Of a stretch of 64,000 bases of DNA, positions 43,799-54,220 are shown piece by piece. Source of the DNA: Neurospora crassa OR74A (taxonomy: Eukaryota; Ascomycota; Sordariomycetes; Sordariales; Sordariaceae). Both the position numbers and the translations under genes were made by a program. The notes beneath the pieces were generated by a model. The model was given only the letters and a program-made list of their open reading frames with translations, was not told the DNA's origin and ran no database searches. The stretch is taken from contig NC_026501.1 of NCBI RefSeq assembly GCF_000182925.2, forward strand, positions 6,861,917 to 6,925,916, in the 5' to 3' direction. How positions within the stretch are numbered: position 1 is the first letter of the stretch; every line of letters starts with the position of its first letter.

Positions 43799-44734
43799 CT
43801 ATTCCACCCACGCCTCATCCTCCCCATGAGAAAACTCCCTCACCGTCCCCAACACCGTCCCCGCCGCCGACGACACAGGTACTACCGCAGCCAGAGCCAA
43901 CGGGCCAACCGTCATACTCGGACAGGTGCTCCTCCCCCTACTCCGGCTCCTCCCCTCCTTCCTCTCCACCCTCGCCCTTTCATGCCTCCACTTCACACCA
44001 CCAGGCACCGGCTCCCCGCTCCGCCAACAATTCGCCTCCAAGTACTTGGTCAACGAAAAGCACAACTCGCACTTATTCTCATCCGGCCTCTCACAGTGTT
44101 CGCAGCAGTTATACCCAACCACTTTTCTCTTCACATGGCTATCCTGCGCCGACGGGTGTTCTTTGAGCAGGTTTAGCTCCCAGTTCCCGCACTGGCAGCA
44201 AGACAGGAACCAATCGTCGAATCTGCCGGGTAGCAAGTTAAACCCTTCCAAAGTCTCGACCATGACGCGTTTGCTGTTGTACAGAACGGTGTCACGCGGC
44301 GCGAGGTAGCCGCACCCCAAGTCGCAGAGTTCGAGGGGGATTTCGTTAGAGTTGTTGTTGTTGCTTCTACAATTCATGCTAGTGCTGCTGTTATTGTTGG
44401 GCTCGACGACGACGACAGCAAAGGGTGGTTCAAGGCGCAAGTGAAGCGGTCGCTCGACCCAGTGTGTTTTGGATTTGAAGTAAGGGCAGTCGTGGTACCA
44501 GTAGGCTCCCTGGACGTCTTCGGAGCGCGGGGGAAGAGGTCGTAGGGGACCGCGGATGCCGGCTTTCCACCGGTGGTTGGAGATGAGGGCCGCGACCCGG
44601 AGTTGGGGGCGTTCTTCAGGGTCTTCGTGGGCTGGAGGCTGGGGAGCGGGACCGAGCTTGGCGGCGCGGAGGAAGGGGTTGTCGGGGATGATGAGCTCGG
44701 TCGAGGGGAGGGCGTAGTTGGGGGTTATGGCCAT
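43799..44734 (-). CDS. Cys-rich hypothetical protein, 311 aa
   Basis: Single exon on the minus strand from the ATG at 44734 ('MAITPNYALPSTELIIPDNP') to TAG. A central part with Asn and Ser repeats is followed by a Cys-rich block: 'LELCDLGCGYLAPRD', 'LSCCQCGNWELN', 'GYNCCEHCERPDENKCELCF'. The paired Cys spacing (CxxxC, CCxC, CCxxCxxxxxxxCxxC) suggests one or two zinc sites. Basic Arg/Ser sequence follows ('RKEGRSRSRGRS'). I do not know the family; similar small zinc-knuckle-like proteins are frequent and uncharacterised in Sordariales. An open extension upstream of the ATG lacks a start codon. Confidence 0.65.
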   Translation of the reverse strand: MAITPNYALPSTELIIPDNPFLRAAKLGPAPQPPAHEDPEERPQLRVAALISNHRWKAGIRGPLRPLPPRSEDVQGAYWYHDCPYFKSKTHWVERPLHLRLEPPFAVVVVEPNNNSSTSMNCRSNNNNSNEIPLELCDLGCGYLAPRDTVLYNSKRVMVETLEGFNLLPGRFDDWFLSCCQCGNWELNLLKEHPSAQDSHVKRKVVGYNCCEHCERPDENKCELCFSLTKYLEANCWRSGEPVPGGVKWRHERARVERKEGRSRSRGRSTCPSMTVGPLALAAVVPVSSAAGTVLGTVREFSHGEDEAWVE

Positions 44735-45695
44735 GGTGGTGAACCTGACGAGGCTGGTGAAGCTGGTGAGTGGTGGTAGTGACGGTAACAGTGACAAGGT
44801 GGTGGAGATGACTGGGAGTGGGCGTCAGAACCTCAAAGGATGAGGGCCTTCGGGTATGGCGCTTGTAATCAGAGCCATGGTGTTCTCCCTTTGGAAGTGA
44901 AAATTCTGTGTTGTAGGTCAACTTGGAGAACAAAAGGGGCGGGAGCATCCGGTAGGGCCTATGAACTCCTGTCAGAATTATTATGGCCTGCAAGCCACGG
45001 ACAAGAACAGGCGTTGGATTAACCGGCCGGTTGCTCCTAGTTACCCGAAACGTGGTATAGGGGTCATAAAATCACATATAACCACAGACGAGAAGCGACA
45101 AGCGTTGGGTAACCGTGACTGTACGCCTACTTTTATCTCGGCGATCCAGTAAAGAGAGGTGCGGACGTGCTACCGTTGACTTTAATATTTGTAGACCATA
45201 CCATCGGGTCGCACCGGCGGAACCCAAGTCACCCTTCGGTTCCCTTACTGCCGAGCTTTGTGTCACCCTAGCACAACATCACACATAAAGTTCCAGGCAT
45301 GATACTGGCACTTATATAGAACTAGATGTCTGAATCTCCAATAAGCTTGTCCAAAATTGGATGAACAAGTGACACACGAGAGAGTGTTTAACGTGCGCCT
45401 AGACAGGTATCTGTGTTTTTGTCACGTTGCTCTGTTTTTCAGCTGGAGTTGTTTGTTTTCCTTTGCCTCTGTAGTCAGCCATTCTCCGTCTGACCCACGA
45501 CAGTTGCTTTTGCCGGAAACAACTGCAAACGGATACCCGAAAACCGCGCCGTGGCCGATCCTGTCATACAAAGGAAGAATCATTTGTGTTATGTACCTAG
45601 AGGTAAGCTACCTATTCAGTTAACGAGAGCAGAAATTCAATGCTTGCCAGATATGTACGCCCAATCGCCCCATTAGATGCCACACCTCCATCGGC
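44735..45695. other. Intergenic, about 960 bp
   Basis: Promoter side of the Cys-rich gene and 3' flank of the SET gene. Only scattered short frames with no protein-like content. Nothing else seen. Confidence 0.45.
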
Positions 45696-48034
45696 TCACT
45701 GTCCGAGAGCATCCACATCCTCCGAAAATCCAGTCACCATGGTATATCCAAACTTGGCCGCCTCCCCACAACGCTCCGCCAATTCCTTATGTCCCAAAGC
45801 AGCATATGCTTCCGCCAACCTTCTCAACGAAGCCACCACATGGACGGCCATCAAGCTCACCTCACCGCTCCTCGTATAGATCTCCCTCGGATCCCAATCC
45901 GCAGTCAACTTTGCCGGATCCTCATCCCTCGGCGCCGTGTTAAACCCAAAGTTTCGCAACACCTTCAACGAATACTTCACCACCTTCGCCCACTGCTTCT
46001 TGGCTCTGTATGCATCCACCAGCCAATTACAAGGATAAACGAGCGTCAACCTTGGGAGACTCTCATACACCTCAGTTTCATGCAGGTCCTCCAACTGCCT
46101 CATCATCTTGTCCACCGTCCTGATTGTCGCGTCGGGTACAATCGTCGCCCCCTTGCCAGTACTCGGCTTCTTATCCAGGAACTTTTCCAGCGCCAGCATC
46201 GCCTCCTTCCTCTTCTTCAACCTTTCCTCTGACGACTTCCTCTCCCCTTCACACAACCCACACCGACACTCGAAACCCCACCCTTCCTCAAACTCCTTGT
46301 TGCGCACATCCACCAGCGTCTTGACGGGAACATACTGCTGGAACAGCTCTTCGCCCTCTTGCACGTCACGCGTAGCGCGACAGATGAGCATGTCACCGAC
46401 AAACGAGCGCATAGTGTTGGGCACGCAGCTGTGGTTCATGAGGCTCGAATGCGCCCACAGCCCCTTGGCCATGCACACCGAGTTGTAAGTGGGCTTAGTG
46501 TCGTCGTAAGTGGACAGAGGGGAGGAGAAGCAGTTCTTGGTGCGGATGCCTTCAACCACGAAGACGTCTACTACGGGGACGCCATCCACCATACTACCCT
46601 CGGCACCGGTTAGGTCGTAGGGAAGTTGGCCGGGGTAGAGCTTGAGCATGGTATCGGCCAGCGAAGGGTTATCGCACAGTTGCCGGACCATGAGCGAGTA
46701 CAGCGCCGCGGAGGCGCGGGCGGGGTCGTACTGGTTGGGCATCAGCGTGGCTTTTTCGACATAGACCAAGTCGCCGGCTTTGAGGGGACGAGTGGCGAAG
46801 AGGCCGCGGCCGTGGAAGCCCGAGTCGGCAACGCGCGTGTTGCGGAGGAAGGACCCAGCGTCGATGTGCACGGATGTCGGGGAAAGGGAGGCGTGCATGG
46901 CTGCGAAGTCGTAGTTGCCGGTTTCTTCTTCTTCCACGCGGGCTAGGACCCGCTCGTATTCTTTCTGCACGTTGGCTGTGCCCTTGTCGTTTAGCTTGAG
47001 GGCTTCTTCAAAGTACGACTTGCTGGTGGCGTACTCGCAGAGACCGTAGGCGGCCCGGCCGGCGTTGTAGTAGGCTTTCCAGTCGGTGGAAGCGCCGATG
47101 CGGGAGGCGAGGGCGTCGGCTTTTGCGGCGTCGTAGCGGCCGAGGAGGAGGTTGACGCCCGCGCGCTTGGTGTAAACGGGGGCTTTGGCAGAGTGGTCTT
47201 CTAGTCCTTCTAGTGCTTCCGTGTAGCTATTTCAGGGTGCATTTCGTAAGTTGAAGGACTCGATATCACCGCTAAGGGTTTGGCAACTCACCAAAAGACG
47301 GCCGTAGGGAAATCCCGTTGTAAGAATGCTTGATCCCCCGCCGTCGTCCATTCCCCCGCTGACTTCAGTAGCGGCCCGAGCCTCAACGGTTCTGGAATGA
47401 TAGAATCTATGAAACGGAGCAGAATGACATCTGACGGATGATCGACGCAGATCATGAAATCGTTATCCGCGCCATTCTGGACATAGTAGGGCTCCTTGAT
47501 GGCAACGATACAGCCCTCGGGAACCCCCGACAGGATGGCTGAGTCGCCTTGGTTGTAGATGGCGAGCTTGTCGACATTACCCCAATGGTCCTCGACAATA
47601 CTGACAGCGCCGGCGCCAAGGTAGGGCGGGCTGACTACTTTGACGATGAGCCCCTTGCCACGGTGATGTGTTTCCACGCTGAGGTCACTCAGTGGGATCT
47701 GGAGCTGGTGTTAGCCAGATTTTATCGATCACATAATATTTATTTCCTTTTCAGAAAAAGATGGAGATGAAGACAAGATGAAGATTCGTGTGCAACAACA
47801 TACGATTTCGAGATCTCTGATAGACTTTGTAGAAGCAGGATATGCTTCTGCTAGGTTTGGCTGCTTCACTGGCCTGGGGCCATTGGGAGTTTGGGTAGCG
47901 TTTTGCTGCTTGATGTGTTCCGCATGTATCTTGAAAAGCTGCTCCTTCGTGAGCTTCTTGGTTGGGATTGTCCCTGCGAGTGAATTCTTCTGAGGAGCGG
48001 AACTGATGGTCTTTGGCTTGGCTGAGACAGCCAT
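45696..48034 (-). CDS. SMYD-like SET-domain protein with TPR repeats
   Basis: Three exons on the minus strand: 48034..47804, 47704..47292 and 47226..45696, 724 aa. The exon-2 start could be 6 nt later at an alternative CAG. The first ~90 residues are basic and polar. A segment of about 110 residues ('HHRGKGLIVKVVSPPY...LAIYNQGDS') follows, then TPR-like helices ('DFPTAVFCYTEALEGL', 'AYYNAGRAAYGLCEYATSKSYFEEALKL'). The SET domain starts near residue 345 ('VADSGFHGRGLFATRPLKAG'), has the 'LMNHSCVPNTMRSF' motif that binds S-adenosylmethionine, 'GEELFQQYVP', and a post-SET cluster 'CRCGLCEGE'. It should be a lysine methyltransferase; whether histones or other proteins are the substrate is unknown. 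No MYND finger is seen between the split SET parts. Confidence 0.9.
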
Positions 48035-48761
48035 CTTGAACAGAGATTAGGGGAAGGGTGAAAACAATGGGGGTATATCAGCAGATAAAGATGTTTGATG
48101 TTTCAATCAAGTCTACCTATGATATCAGGAATCATGAAGCTTATAAAGATGATTAACAACTGTCCGTTCGTGGTCATGTACTCAACTCTCGAATGGCTCC
48201 TGAATTCATGAAAAGGTGGCATACTCGGAAGGCAACCAGCCGCGTATACCGTATTCGACTTAGCGGGATTATGCATATTAGCCGGGGGTCCGGTGCCTTT
48301 GTGGAGATGTCAGATGTGGTGTTGCCGGTTCGGGGTAGGGGGCGAATGCAACGCCAATTGGGGTGCTTGGCCGCAGTAGTTACAGCTGGTCATGGTATTG
48401 TCGGGATAAGATCCGCTGTAGCTAATGATGAGAAGAGGGGTCGTGACACGGTGGTGCGACTACGACTTGCTCGAGAACGGGGTCATGATCATGACGAAGA
48501 GGGACGGTTCACAGGTGGAAGCGTGTTGAACTGATACGAGGATTGATTGATCAGATATATGAACCAACTCTGCTGCTGTTCCTCGTCATCAACCGTATTT
48601 TGGAAAGCACCCGAACTGGTAAATCTTCTTGTGGTCATACTCGCCGATACATAATGCTGTCATGCGGCGCTGTTCACGAAGAAAACACTCTATGTCTTCT
48701 TTGCTTCCTCAGCCTCCTTTTTCACCCTTGCCTCCGCTTGTCTCTTGTCCCTATCAATCTG
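48035..48761. other. Intergenic, about 730 bp
   Basis: Promoter of the SET gene and 3' flank of the HET-like gene. A 113-codon plus-strand frame at 48193-48534 ('MAPEFMKRWHTRKATSRV') has no codon bias or domain and is not called. Confidence 0.45.
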
Positions 48762-51737
48762 TCACTGTTTCATGAGGGACTCCCTGCGTCTGTAATCGTC
48801 TTGAGATCGTAGACACAGCTTCAACCAGCCCTTGGGCTCGGCTACCTCCCAGACCCGTGTGGGCATCCTTATTACTGTCTCCCTGTACAAGCAATCCGTC
48901 TCAAAACGCCAGCTGCAAAGGACTGCACGGAGCATGCCGCCTTCCTTGCCACAGAGGAGAGCTACAGTCGGTGGCCTCTCTGCCGCAAAGATAGTGACCG
49001 TAAGCTCGCCCATATCAACAAGAGTGAAGAGCTGGTGTCTGTCTGACGGCAACAGCTTCTTGGCTTTGAGATCATCAAGGGCAGATTCTGGGTTGTCGAT
49101 CCACAGAGGTTCCGTGCCTCGCCTCTCGTAGTTCTCCCGGTGTTCTCTGCTGAATGGAGTAGCGGACGGCGCATAAGTAAGCCGGCCCTCCGCATTTCCA
49201 AAGACAATCTTTTCCAGTTGCGCTATAGGCATAACTCCTTCGAATCCCACCAAGTTTGGGGTGCTCTTCAGCACGGTACCGCCAAAGAGCCGTCGGACCG
49301 AAAATGGTGAAGGGGCAGAGAGCAACAGGCCCACGAAGAGGAAGCCAGCAACAACCCAACCGACATCTGACTTGCCATCGGCGGCTAGGTCAACAAAGCC
49401 GGCGAAGTACGGGATGTAAGCCAGTGACATTTCGATACCAAACAGTAACCACCAAATGCCGAACGCCAGGAAGAATACCGCGAGCATCTTTCCCAATCCC
49501 ACATCGCGTTGAACAGTCGCTCGGGGAAAGTCCTTCCATCGGATGTGGATTGCACGGCAAGAGTCCAGGATAACAGTCTCGTCCTCGTGCGCCACACCCA
49601 CCACTTGACATTGCGGTGTGATGTGGTGGAGGAAGGTTCCATACTCATCACGTTCAGACAGAGTCTCGAAAATGTCTTTGTCTGACGGCTTTGGAAGTAA
49701 GCAAAGCATCCTCTCGGCCAGCTCATCACTATCATTGCCAAGCGAGAGGCGAGCAAGGTTTTGGAACACAGTTGTCTCCTTATGGCGCTCGATCCGGTAG
49801 TGAAGAAAGCCCATGACGGCGTAGGCAAGATCTGAGCCGGTAAACTCGGCGCGTTGCTTGGTACTCAGCGCTGTAATCGTCGCTGGAAGCAGCTCCAGGC
49901 GAGAGAGTGTCAGTACGTTGGCATAGTGCTCTGCCAATATACGAACAGCTTCCTTGTCGTCCGTATATTCGCTGTCGTGTACACGCCAGAAAGAGGCTGT
50001 CATTTCAATCTTTCCAATGTTTCTGGTAACAAGTTGACCCTCTGGATCCCGAAAGCAGTAAGTTATGTAATCTCCAGGGGCGAGCAGACCCTCCATCAGC
50101 GTCCACATGCGGCTGCCCCAGTCAAGACGCTGTGTCGTTCCATCCTTGTCCATCATGAGGCACACCTTGGCTGATCCTCGGACAGTGTCGCAAAGTGTGT
50201 AGACATCGTAATCGGTCTCAGCTGGCGAATTCTTGTTAACAAGCTCACGGTCCATCCAGTAGGCGTCAAAGCCCTCGTGCTCGGTAATACTCCGCGCCAG
50301 GTCGTGAGCTTTTTCTGCGCCATCTGCGTTTGGGAACATGTTCCACATGTAGCTGATGAATATATATCGCCGCGTAGAGTTTTCAAAGCTATCGCCCTCA
50401 ATAGTCTTCCATTCGCCGTTCACCTTGGCATACAACAGCCGGGGCCGTGCCGCACGCTTTGCAACACTAAGTGACTTTTTGTAGCCCTCACTGTGTTTCT
50501 CGAGAGCAGCAGGAGACATGTCCAGCTCGTTGACAGCGTACTTGGGCCATTCCCAGTAGTACCCGGGGTAGTCAGTATATGTGTCGGTCACCGTATCGTC
50601 TTCATCGTATTTACCGAGAAAAGGAAGGGCAAGCAAAATCTGCACAGGAATGGCGACGACAAATAGACGGCAGGCGCCCTTTGTCTTTGACCAAAACCCG
50701 TGGGTTTGAAAGGGAGACAATGCCCATTCAGACATCGCCAGGACAAGAGGCGCGCTGCCCCTGACCTTGGTCCTGATCCAGTCGCCTCTGTCCAATCGGG
50801 TCTTGATGACATGATCAGTTGCCTGAACTATTAGTCTTCGAGGAGTAGAGCGGGTTGGACTGAGGTAAACGGCCACATCCAGGAACTTGCGTGTACGTTG
50901 GTGAAACTGGTTGAGGTAGGTGAGTTTGCCATCAACCTTGTGTACCTTTCCAAGGTCATCAATATCCTCGGCCTCGGCGGTTCCAATACGATACACGACC
51001 TTGCTCTCGCCGGTAGGCCCAGCATCGCTGTCACTGTCCTGGTCATTCATCCGTTCAGTGGGTAAATAGACCCGACGGAAACCCCTGTGCCCTGAATTGC
51101 CGCTGAACTTGTCTTTCAGGTTGTCTTGGAACCTTTGCATATAATCATTGGAGCGAGGCCAGAATCGTTTCCACTTCTTCATGTCATTCTTCGCGCCTGG
51201 CTGGGGAACAGCTTGTGGCGAAGACATGTGCCGAGTGGTGACCTCCTCTGATGAGAGAAGGGGCGGTTGCTTGAACTGCAGATCTGGGCTCTGCGCCTCT
51301 TGAATGGAGTCGGGCGCCGGATGTTGGTTGTGGGCGGGCGTGTATTGGGAATAGGCGGCATGATTAGGATTCGAGAATTGTTGTTGCCAGTAGAGGTTGT
51401 TTGCAGTGGAATCGGCCGTCCAACCAGGCTGCTGTAGTAGTTGCGGTACATAGTAGACTTGCTGATTGTCCACCGACGGATTTCCCACTTGGCTCGCCTG
51501 TTGTGCATAGTAATACTGCTGTGGCGAGATAACAGTGGCAGGGTCGGTTACCGAGCCATATTGTTGTGGCGGATAGTAAAAGGCCTGCGTGGGTTCTGTA
51601 GCAATGCCAACCGTAGCCGGCTGCGATAGCGGTTGAGGAGGTTGGAAGACATGCCCCTGATTGTTGGTGTCCTGAGAGTCGCTGCCGGCATCGGCTGGTG
51701 ACATCTGCTGGGAGTGAGCATGCGAAGAATCGGCCAT
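48762..51737 (-). CDS. Large membrane protein with prion-like N-terminus and HET-like domain
   Basis: Single exon on the minus strand, 991 aa, from the ATG at 51737 ('MADSSHAHSQQMSPADAG'). Residues about 20-160 are rich in Gln, Tyr, Pro and Asn ('SPQQYYYAQQASQVGN', 'NNLYWQQQFSNPNHAAYSQY'), a prion-like composition. A basic segment and one hydrophobic helix ('LFVVAIPVQILLALPFLG') follow. The central region has the landmarks of fungal HET domains in order: 'RRYIFISYMW' (HET: ALSYVWG), 'FDAYWMDRELVNK' (VWIDALCINQ), 'VYTLCDTVRGSAKVCLMM', and 'WGSRMWTLMEGLLA' (RxWTLQExLLA). Three hydrophobic helices follow ('MLAVFFLAFGIWWLLFGIEM', 'VGWVVAGFLFVGLLL') with a cytosolic-looking tail. Many ascomycetes carry such uncharacterised membrane proteins. 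The HET relationship is my reading of motifs, not a database result. Confidence 0.75.
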   Translation of the reverse strand: MADSSHAHSQQMSPADAGSDSQDTNNQGHVFQPPQPLSQPATVGIATEPTQAFYYPPQQYGSVTDPATVISPQQYYYAQQASQVGNPSVDNQQVYYVPQLLQQPGWTADSTANNLYWQQQFSNPNHAAYSQYTPAHNQHPAPDSIQEAQSPDLQFKQPPLLSSEEVTTRHMSSPQAVPQPGAKNDMKKWKRFWPRSNDYMQRFQDNLKDKFSGNSGHRGFRRVYLPTERMNDQDSDSDAGPTGESKVVYRIGTAEAEDIDDLGKVHKVDGKLTYLNQFHQRTRKFLDVAVYLSPTRSTPRRLIVQATDHVIKTRLDRGDWIRTKVRGSAPLVLAMSEWALSPFQTHGFWSKTKGACRLFVVAIPVQILLALPFLGKYDEDDTVTDTYTDYPGYYWEWPKYAVNELDMSPAALEKHSEGYKKSLSVAKRAARPRLLYAKVNGEWKTIEGDSFENSTRRYIFISYMWNMFPNADGAEKAHDLARSITEHEGFDAYWMDRELVNKNSPAETDYDVYTLCDTVRGSAKVCLMMDKDGTTQRLDWGSRMWTLMEGLLAPGDYITYCFRDPEGQLVTRNIGKIEMTASFWRVHDSEYTDDKEAVRILAEHYANVLTLSRLELLPATITALSTKQRAEFTGSDLAYAVMGFLHYRIERHKETTVFQNLARLSLGNDSDELAERMLCLLPKPSDKDIFETLSERDEYGTFLHHITPQCQVVGVAHEDETVILDSCRAIHIRWKDFPRATVQRDVGLGKMLAVFFLAFGIWWLLFGIEMSLAYIPYFAGFVDLAADGKSDVGWVVAGFLFVGLLLSAPSPFSVRRLFGGTVLKSTPNLVGFEGVMPIAQLEKIVFGNAEGRLTYAPSATPFSREHRENYERRGTEPLWIDNPESALDDLKAKKLLPSDRHQLFTLVDMGELTVTIFAAERPPTVALLCGKEGGMLRAVLCSWRFETDCLYRETVIRMPTRVWEVAEPKGWLKLCLRSQDDYRRRESLMKQ

Positions 51738-52323
51738 CCTGACTAGGAGTCGGTCAATGGAAAGGAAGAAAATCAAGACGTCAAGGAAGGACGATTTAGA
51801 GTCGGCGGCAAAGGAAAATAGTATCCAAGACCAAAGGACTGCCGGAACCCATAATGTATATAAGTCTCTCCGGCGCTCTTGTTGGGAGCAGCCTGGCAAA
51901 GCCTCTCTCTATGCAACCATTCCCCACATGGTGTTGGCTGGTCCGTAAGATTATAGTGGCAGCCTAGTATAGAGCTGACGCCCCCATCACCACAGTCCTC
52001 AGCCTGATTCGGTATGCCAGTGATACACACGCAGTGGTGGCATGCACACGCCAAGTGCTACTGGACAAAGCGACAAATAATGAGTCTTTGCGGTTGTCCA
52101 TTTTTGGACGTCAAGTCCTCCACCGGTCAGACAATGCAACACAACCTGGCGAGCCTGGTAACGCAAGACGATGGACAGGGTCACAGAACGCCAATCAATT
52201 TCAGCTTGGTGAAAATTGCAACAAATGTAGTATACACTTCGATCAGGGAAAGGATGTGGTGACGCGGCGAAGTGCAGCAGCGAAATTTACTGCCGCCGAC
52301 ACCCTGAAAGGCATCCCTAGGTA
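51738..52323. other. Intergenic, about 590 bp
   Basis: Promoter of the HET-like gene and 3' flank of the acetyltransferase gene, both minus-strand. Nothing recognised beyond this. Confidence 0.45.
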
Positions 52324-53145
52324 TCAGGTGCTCTTGGCAGGTCGTCTCATGATGGTGCTGCGGAAGCATCCCTTGGCGGGAGGTCCAGCCAGCTCGAGCG
52401 CCGTGTATTCTCCCCAGTCCTGACCTTCGCACTTTTCGGCGCCGAACAAATCGAAGATGGGAAGGTCGAAAACGTCAATGTCCTCGAAGCCGAATTGCTT
52501 ATAGAGATGGTAAGCAGTGGGTGATGACTCGAGAAACAGTGGCAGACCCAGTTCGTCAACCAGGGTGGTACCCCAGTGTAGAAGGGCCTTTCCGGCCCCC
52601 AGCCTTTGGCGATTCGTCTGACAGACAAGAGTTCTAAGAACTGTGACAGGTCGTGGAGTTAGAAAAGCGGCCACCGAAAAGGGCATTGTGGTATCGGTGC
52701 CAAACTTACCAAGCCCAGGGTCACCCTTCATGTGCTCTCGGCGCTTCCTGTGCAATCCGCCGATGAATTCGTTGAAAACCCGCACATCGCAGTCTTCTTC
52801 CAGCTGCTCCTGTGTCCTTGGTACCTCTTGGACATTCCACTCTTCTTCAGCACGCGGATTCCTGAACAGGCACCAGTCGGAAAAGGCAACAATCTCGCAA
52901 GGACCATCAGAACCCTCTGGCAGCAACTCTGCCACCACCATGAACGTCTCTCCTTCGCTGGGAGGAATGGGCAAGAAGAGTCTGGCAGCGGACTTGCTTC
53001 TCGACTCATCCGATACACCGTTGGGATACATCAGCTGCTGCATCGGGTTTGCGGAAAAGGCGTCATTCAAGATGTTCGTGATGGCCTCGGCATCGGCGGG
53101 CACGGCCTCGCGAACGCGGATGCGGGGGTTGAGAGCGACTGTCAT
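52324..53145 (-). CDS. GNAT-family N-acetyltransferase
   Basis: Two exons on the minus strand, 53145..52710 and 52640..52324, 250 aa. The intron (GTAAGT...TCACAG, 69 nt) is in frame and without a stop, but splicing joins 'HMKGDPG' to 'VLRTLVCQTNRQRLGAGKAL', the normal GNAT core. The motif Q-x-x-R-L-G-A-G binds the pyrophosphate of acetyl-CoA, and 'LPLFLESSPTAYHLYKQFGFE' is the usual C-terminal part. The N-terminus 'IRVREAVPADAEAITNILNDAF' is the first strand and helix. The substrate is unknown; fungal paralogues acetylate small amines or drugs. Confidence 0.9.
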   Translation of the reverse strand: MTVALNPRIRVREAVPADAEAITNILNDAFSANPMQQLMYPNGVSDESRSKSAARLFLPIPPSEGETFMVVAELLPEGSDGPCEIVAFSDWCLFRNPRAEEEWNVQEVPRTQEQLEEDCDVRVFNEFIGGLHRKRREHMKGDPGLGKFGTDTTMPFSVAAFLTPRPVTVLRTLVCQTNRQRLGAGKALLHWGTTLVDELGLPLFLESSPTAYHLYKQFGFEDIDVFDLPIFDLFGAEKCEGQDWGEYTALELAGPPAKGCFRSTIMRRPAKST

Positions 53146-54220
53146 GGTGGCGTGGCGTTGAAGATAGCTAACGTTGTCCTTTGAACCTCAGGGTGTAGTG
53201 GTGAGGTCCAATTTATAGCTGAGTTTGACGAGGCCAAGACGGGCGACGAGGCGTATACCTAAACACGGAACCCGGACATGATGTAATGAATGTCGCGGCC
53301 GGCGTCTTGACCTTCGGCTGATTCCTGTCTTTTCCGCCCGGTAGTGGAGATGGCTTATGCGTTTCCGGCGAGGAGTTCCCGGTGAGTCAACGGCCAGCAG
53401 GTAATGCTGCCTTGAAATGCGACCCTGGTTGTCGTCATCGGATGGCTGGATGAGTGAAGAATGGGTGGGATAAGATCAATGTTTTCCTTCTCGATGAGGT
53501 GCTCTCTGAGCTTCGTGGTGGTCAGCTGGTGCCAGGATTCGTAGTCCATCGTACGTGATGTGTGCCGCCGTGAGATATTGCCATCTGGAGCGTTCGTGTC
53601 ATCCGCGAATGTTGCTGCATGAGATGACGGGAATTTGGGAATTGATGGACGGCGTGGAAGAAGGACGCAAGGAGGAGAAACAAGAATTGGAAGAACTGGA
53701 AGGATGCTAATTACTTGTAATTCCATTTCCACAGTGTCCGTCTGTGGAACTGGGTGTTCGAGGTTCTCAGGGTATGGCTCACCTGCACTGCACTGTACTG
53801 TAGGTGTCTCCGCCCGTGTCTGGGCATGTCATGGGCACGTTCCGGTTATCTTCCTTATCTTACTGCGCTAATAGTGGGTACCTAAAGCGGGGAGTCCCGT
53901 CCCGCCCACGAGCACAGTGGTACCTGGACCTTGATCTCCAGGGCAAATTGGCAGACGCGACGGACTCTCGTCAACCCCGCGATGCGCAGGACATCTTGTT
54001 TCGAGGAAAAGACTGGACGATTCTGACGAGGCGTGTAACCAACATCGTACGACACATCATTCGTCGGATTAGTTGGGCTTAGGACTGTTCGTTCTCTGCC
54101 GGTCCCTCCTCGACTTTGGACGTCCAAAGCACAGCTTCCTTCCCTTTCCATCATCTCAGCTGTCCATATCCCATCACTCATCACGAGAGAGAGGACTTTG
54201 CTTCTCTTTTATTCTTTCCA
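53146..54220. other. Divergent intergenic region, about 1.1 kb
   Basis: It lies between the acetyltransferase (minus) and hemerythrin-like (plus) starts. A minus-strand frame at 53355-53726 begins with a hydrophobic stretch ('MELQVISILPVLPILVSPP'), but the rest is not protein-like enough to call. Confidence 0.4.

Noticed and set aside
48193-48534. 113-codon plus-strand frame starting MAPEFMKRW
   Set aside because: No codon bias, no domain, and it lies in the promoter region of the SET gene.
53355-53726. Minus-strand open frame with hydrophobic start
   Set aside because: Composition beyond the first 20 residues is not protein-like and no family is recognised; too weak to call.
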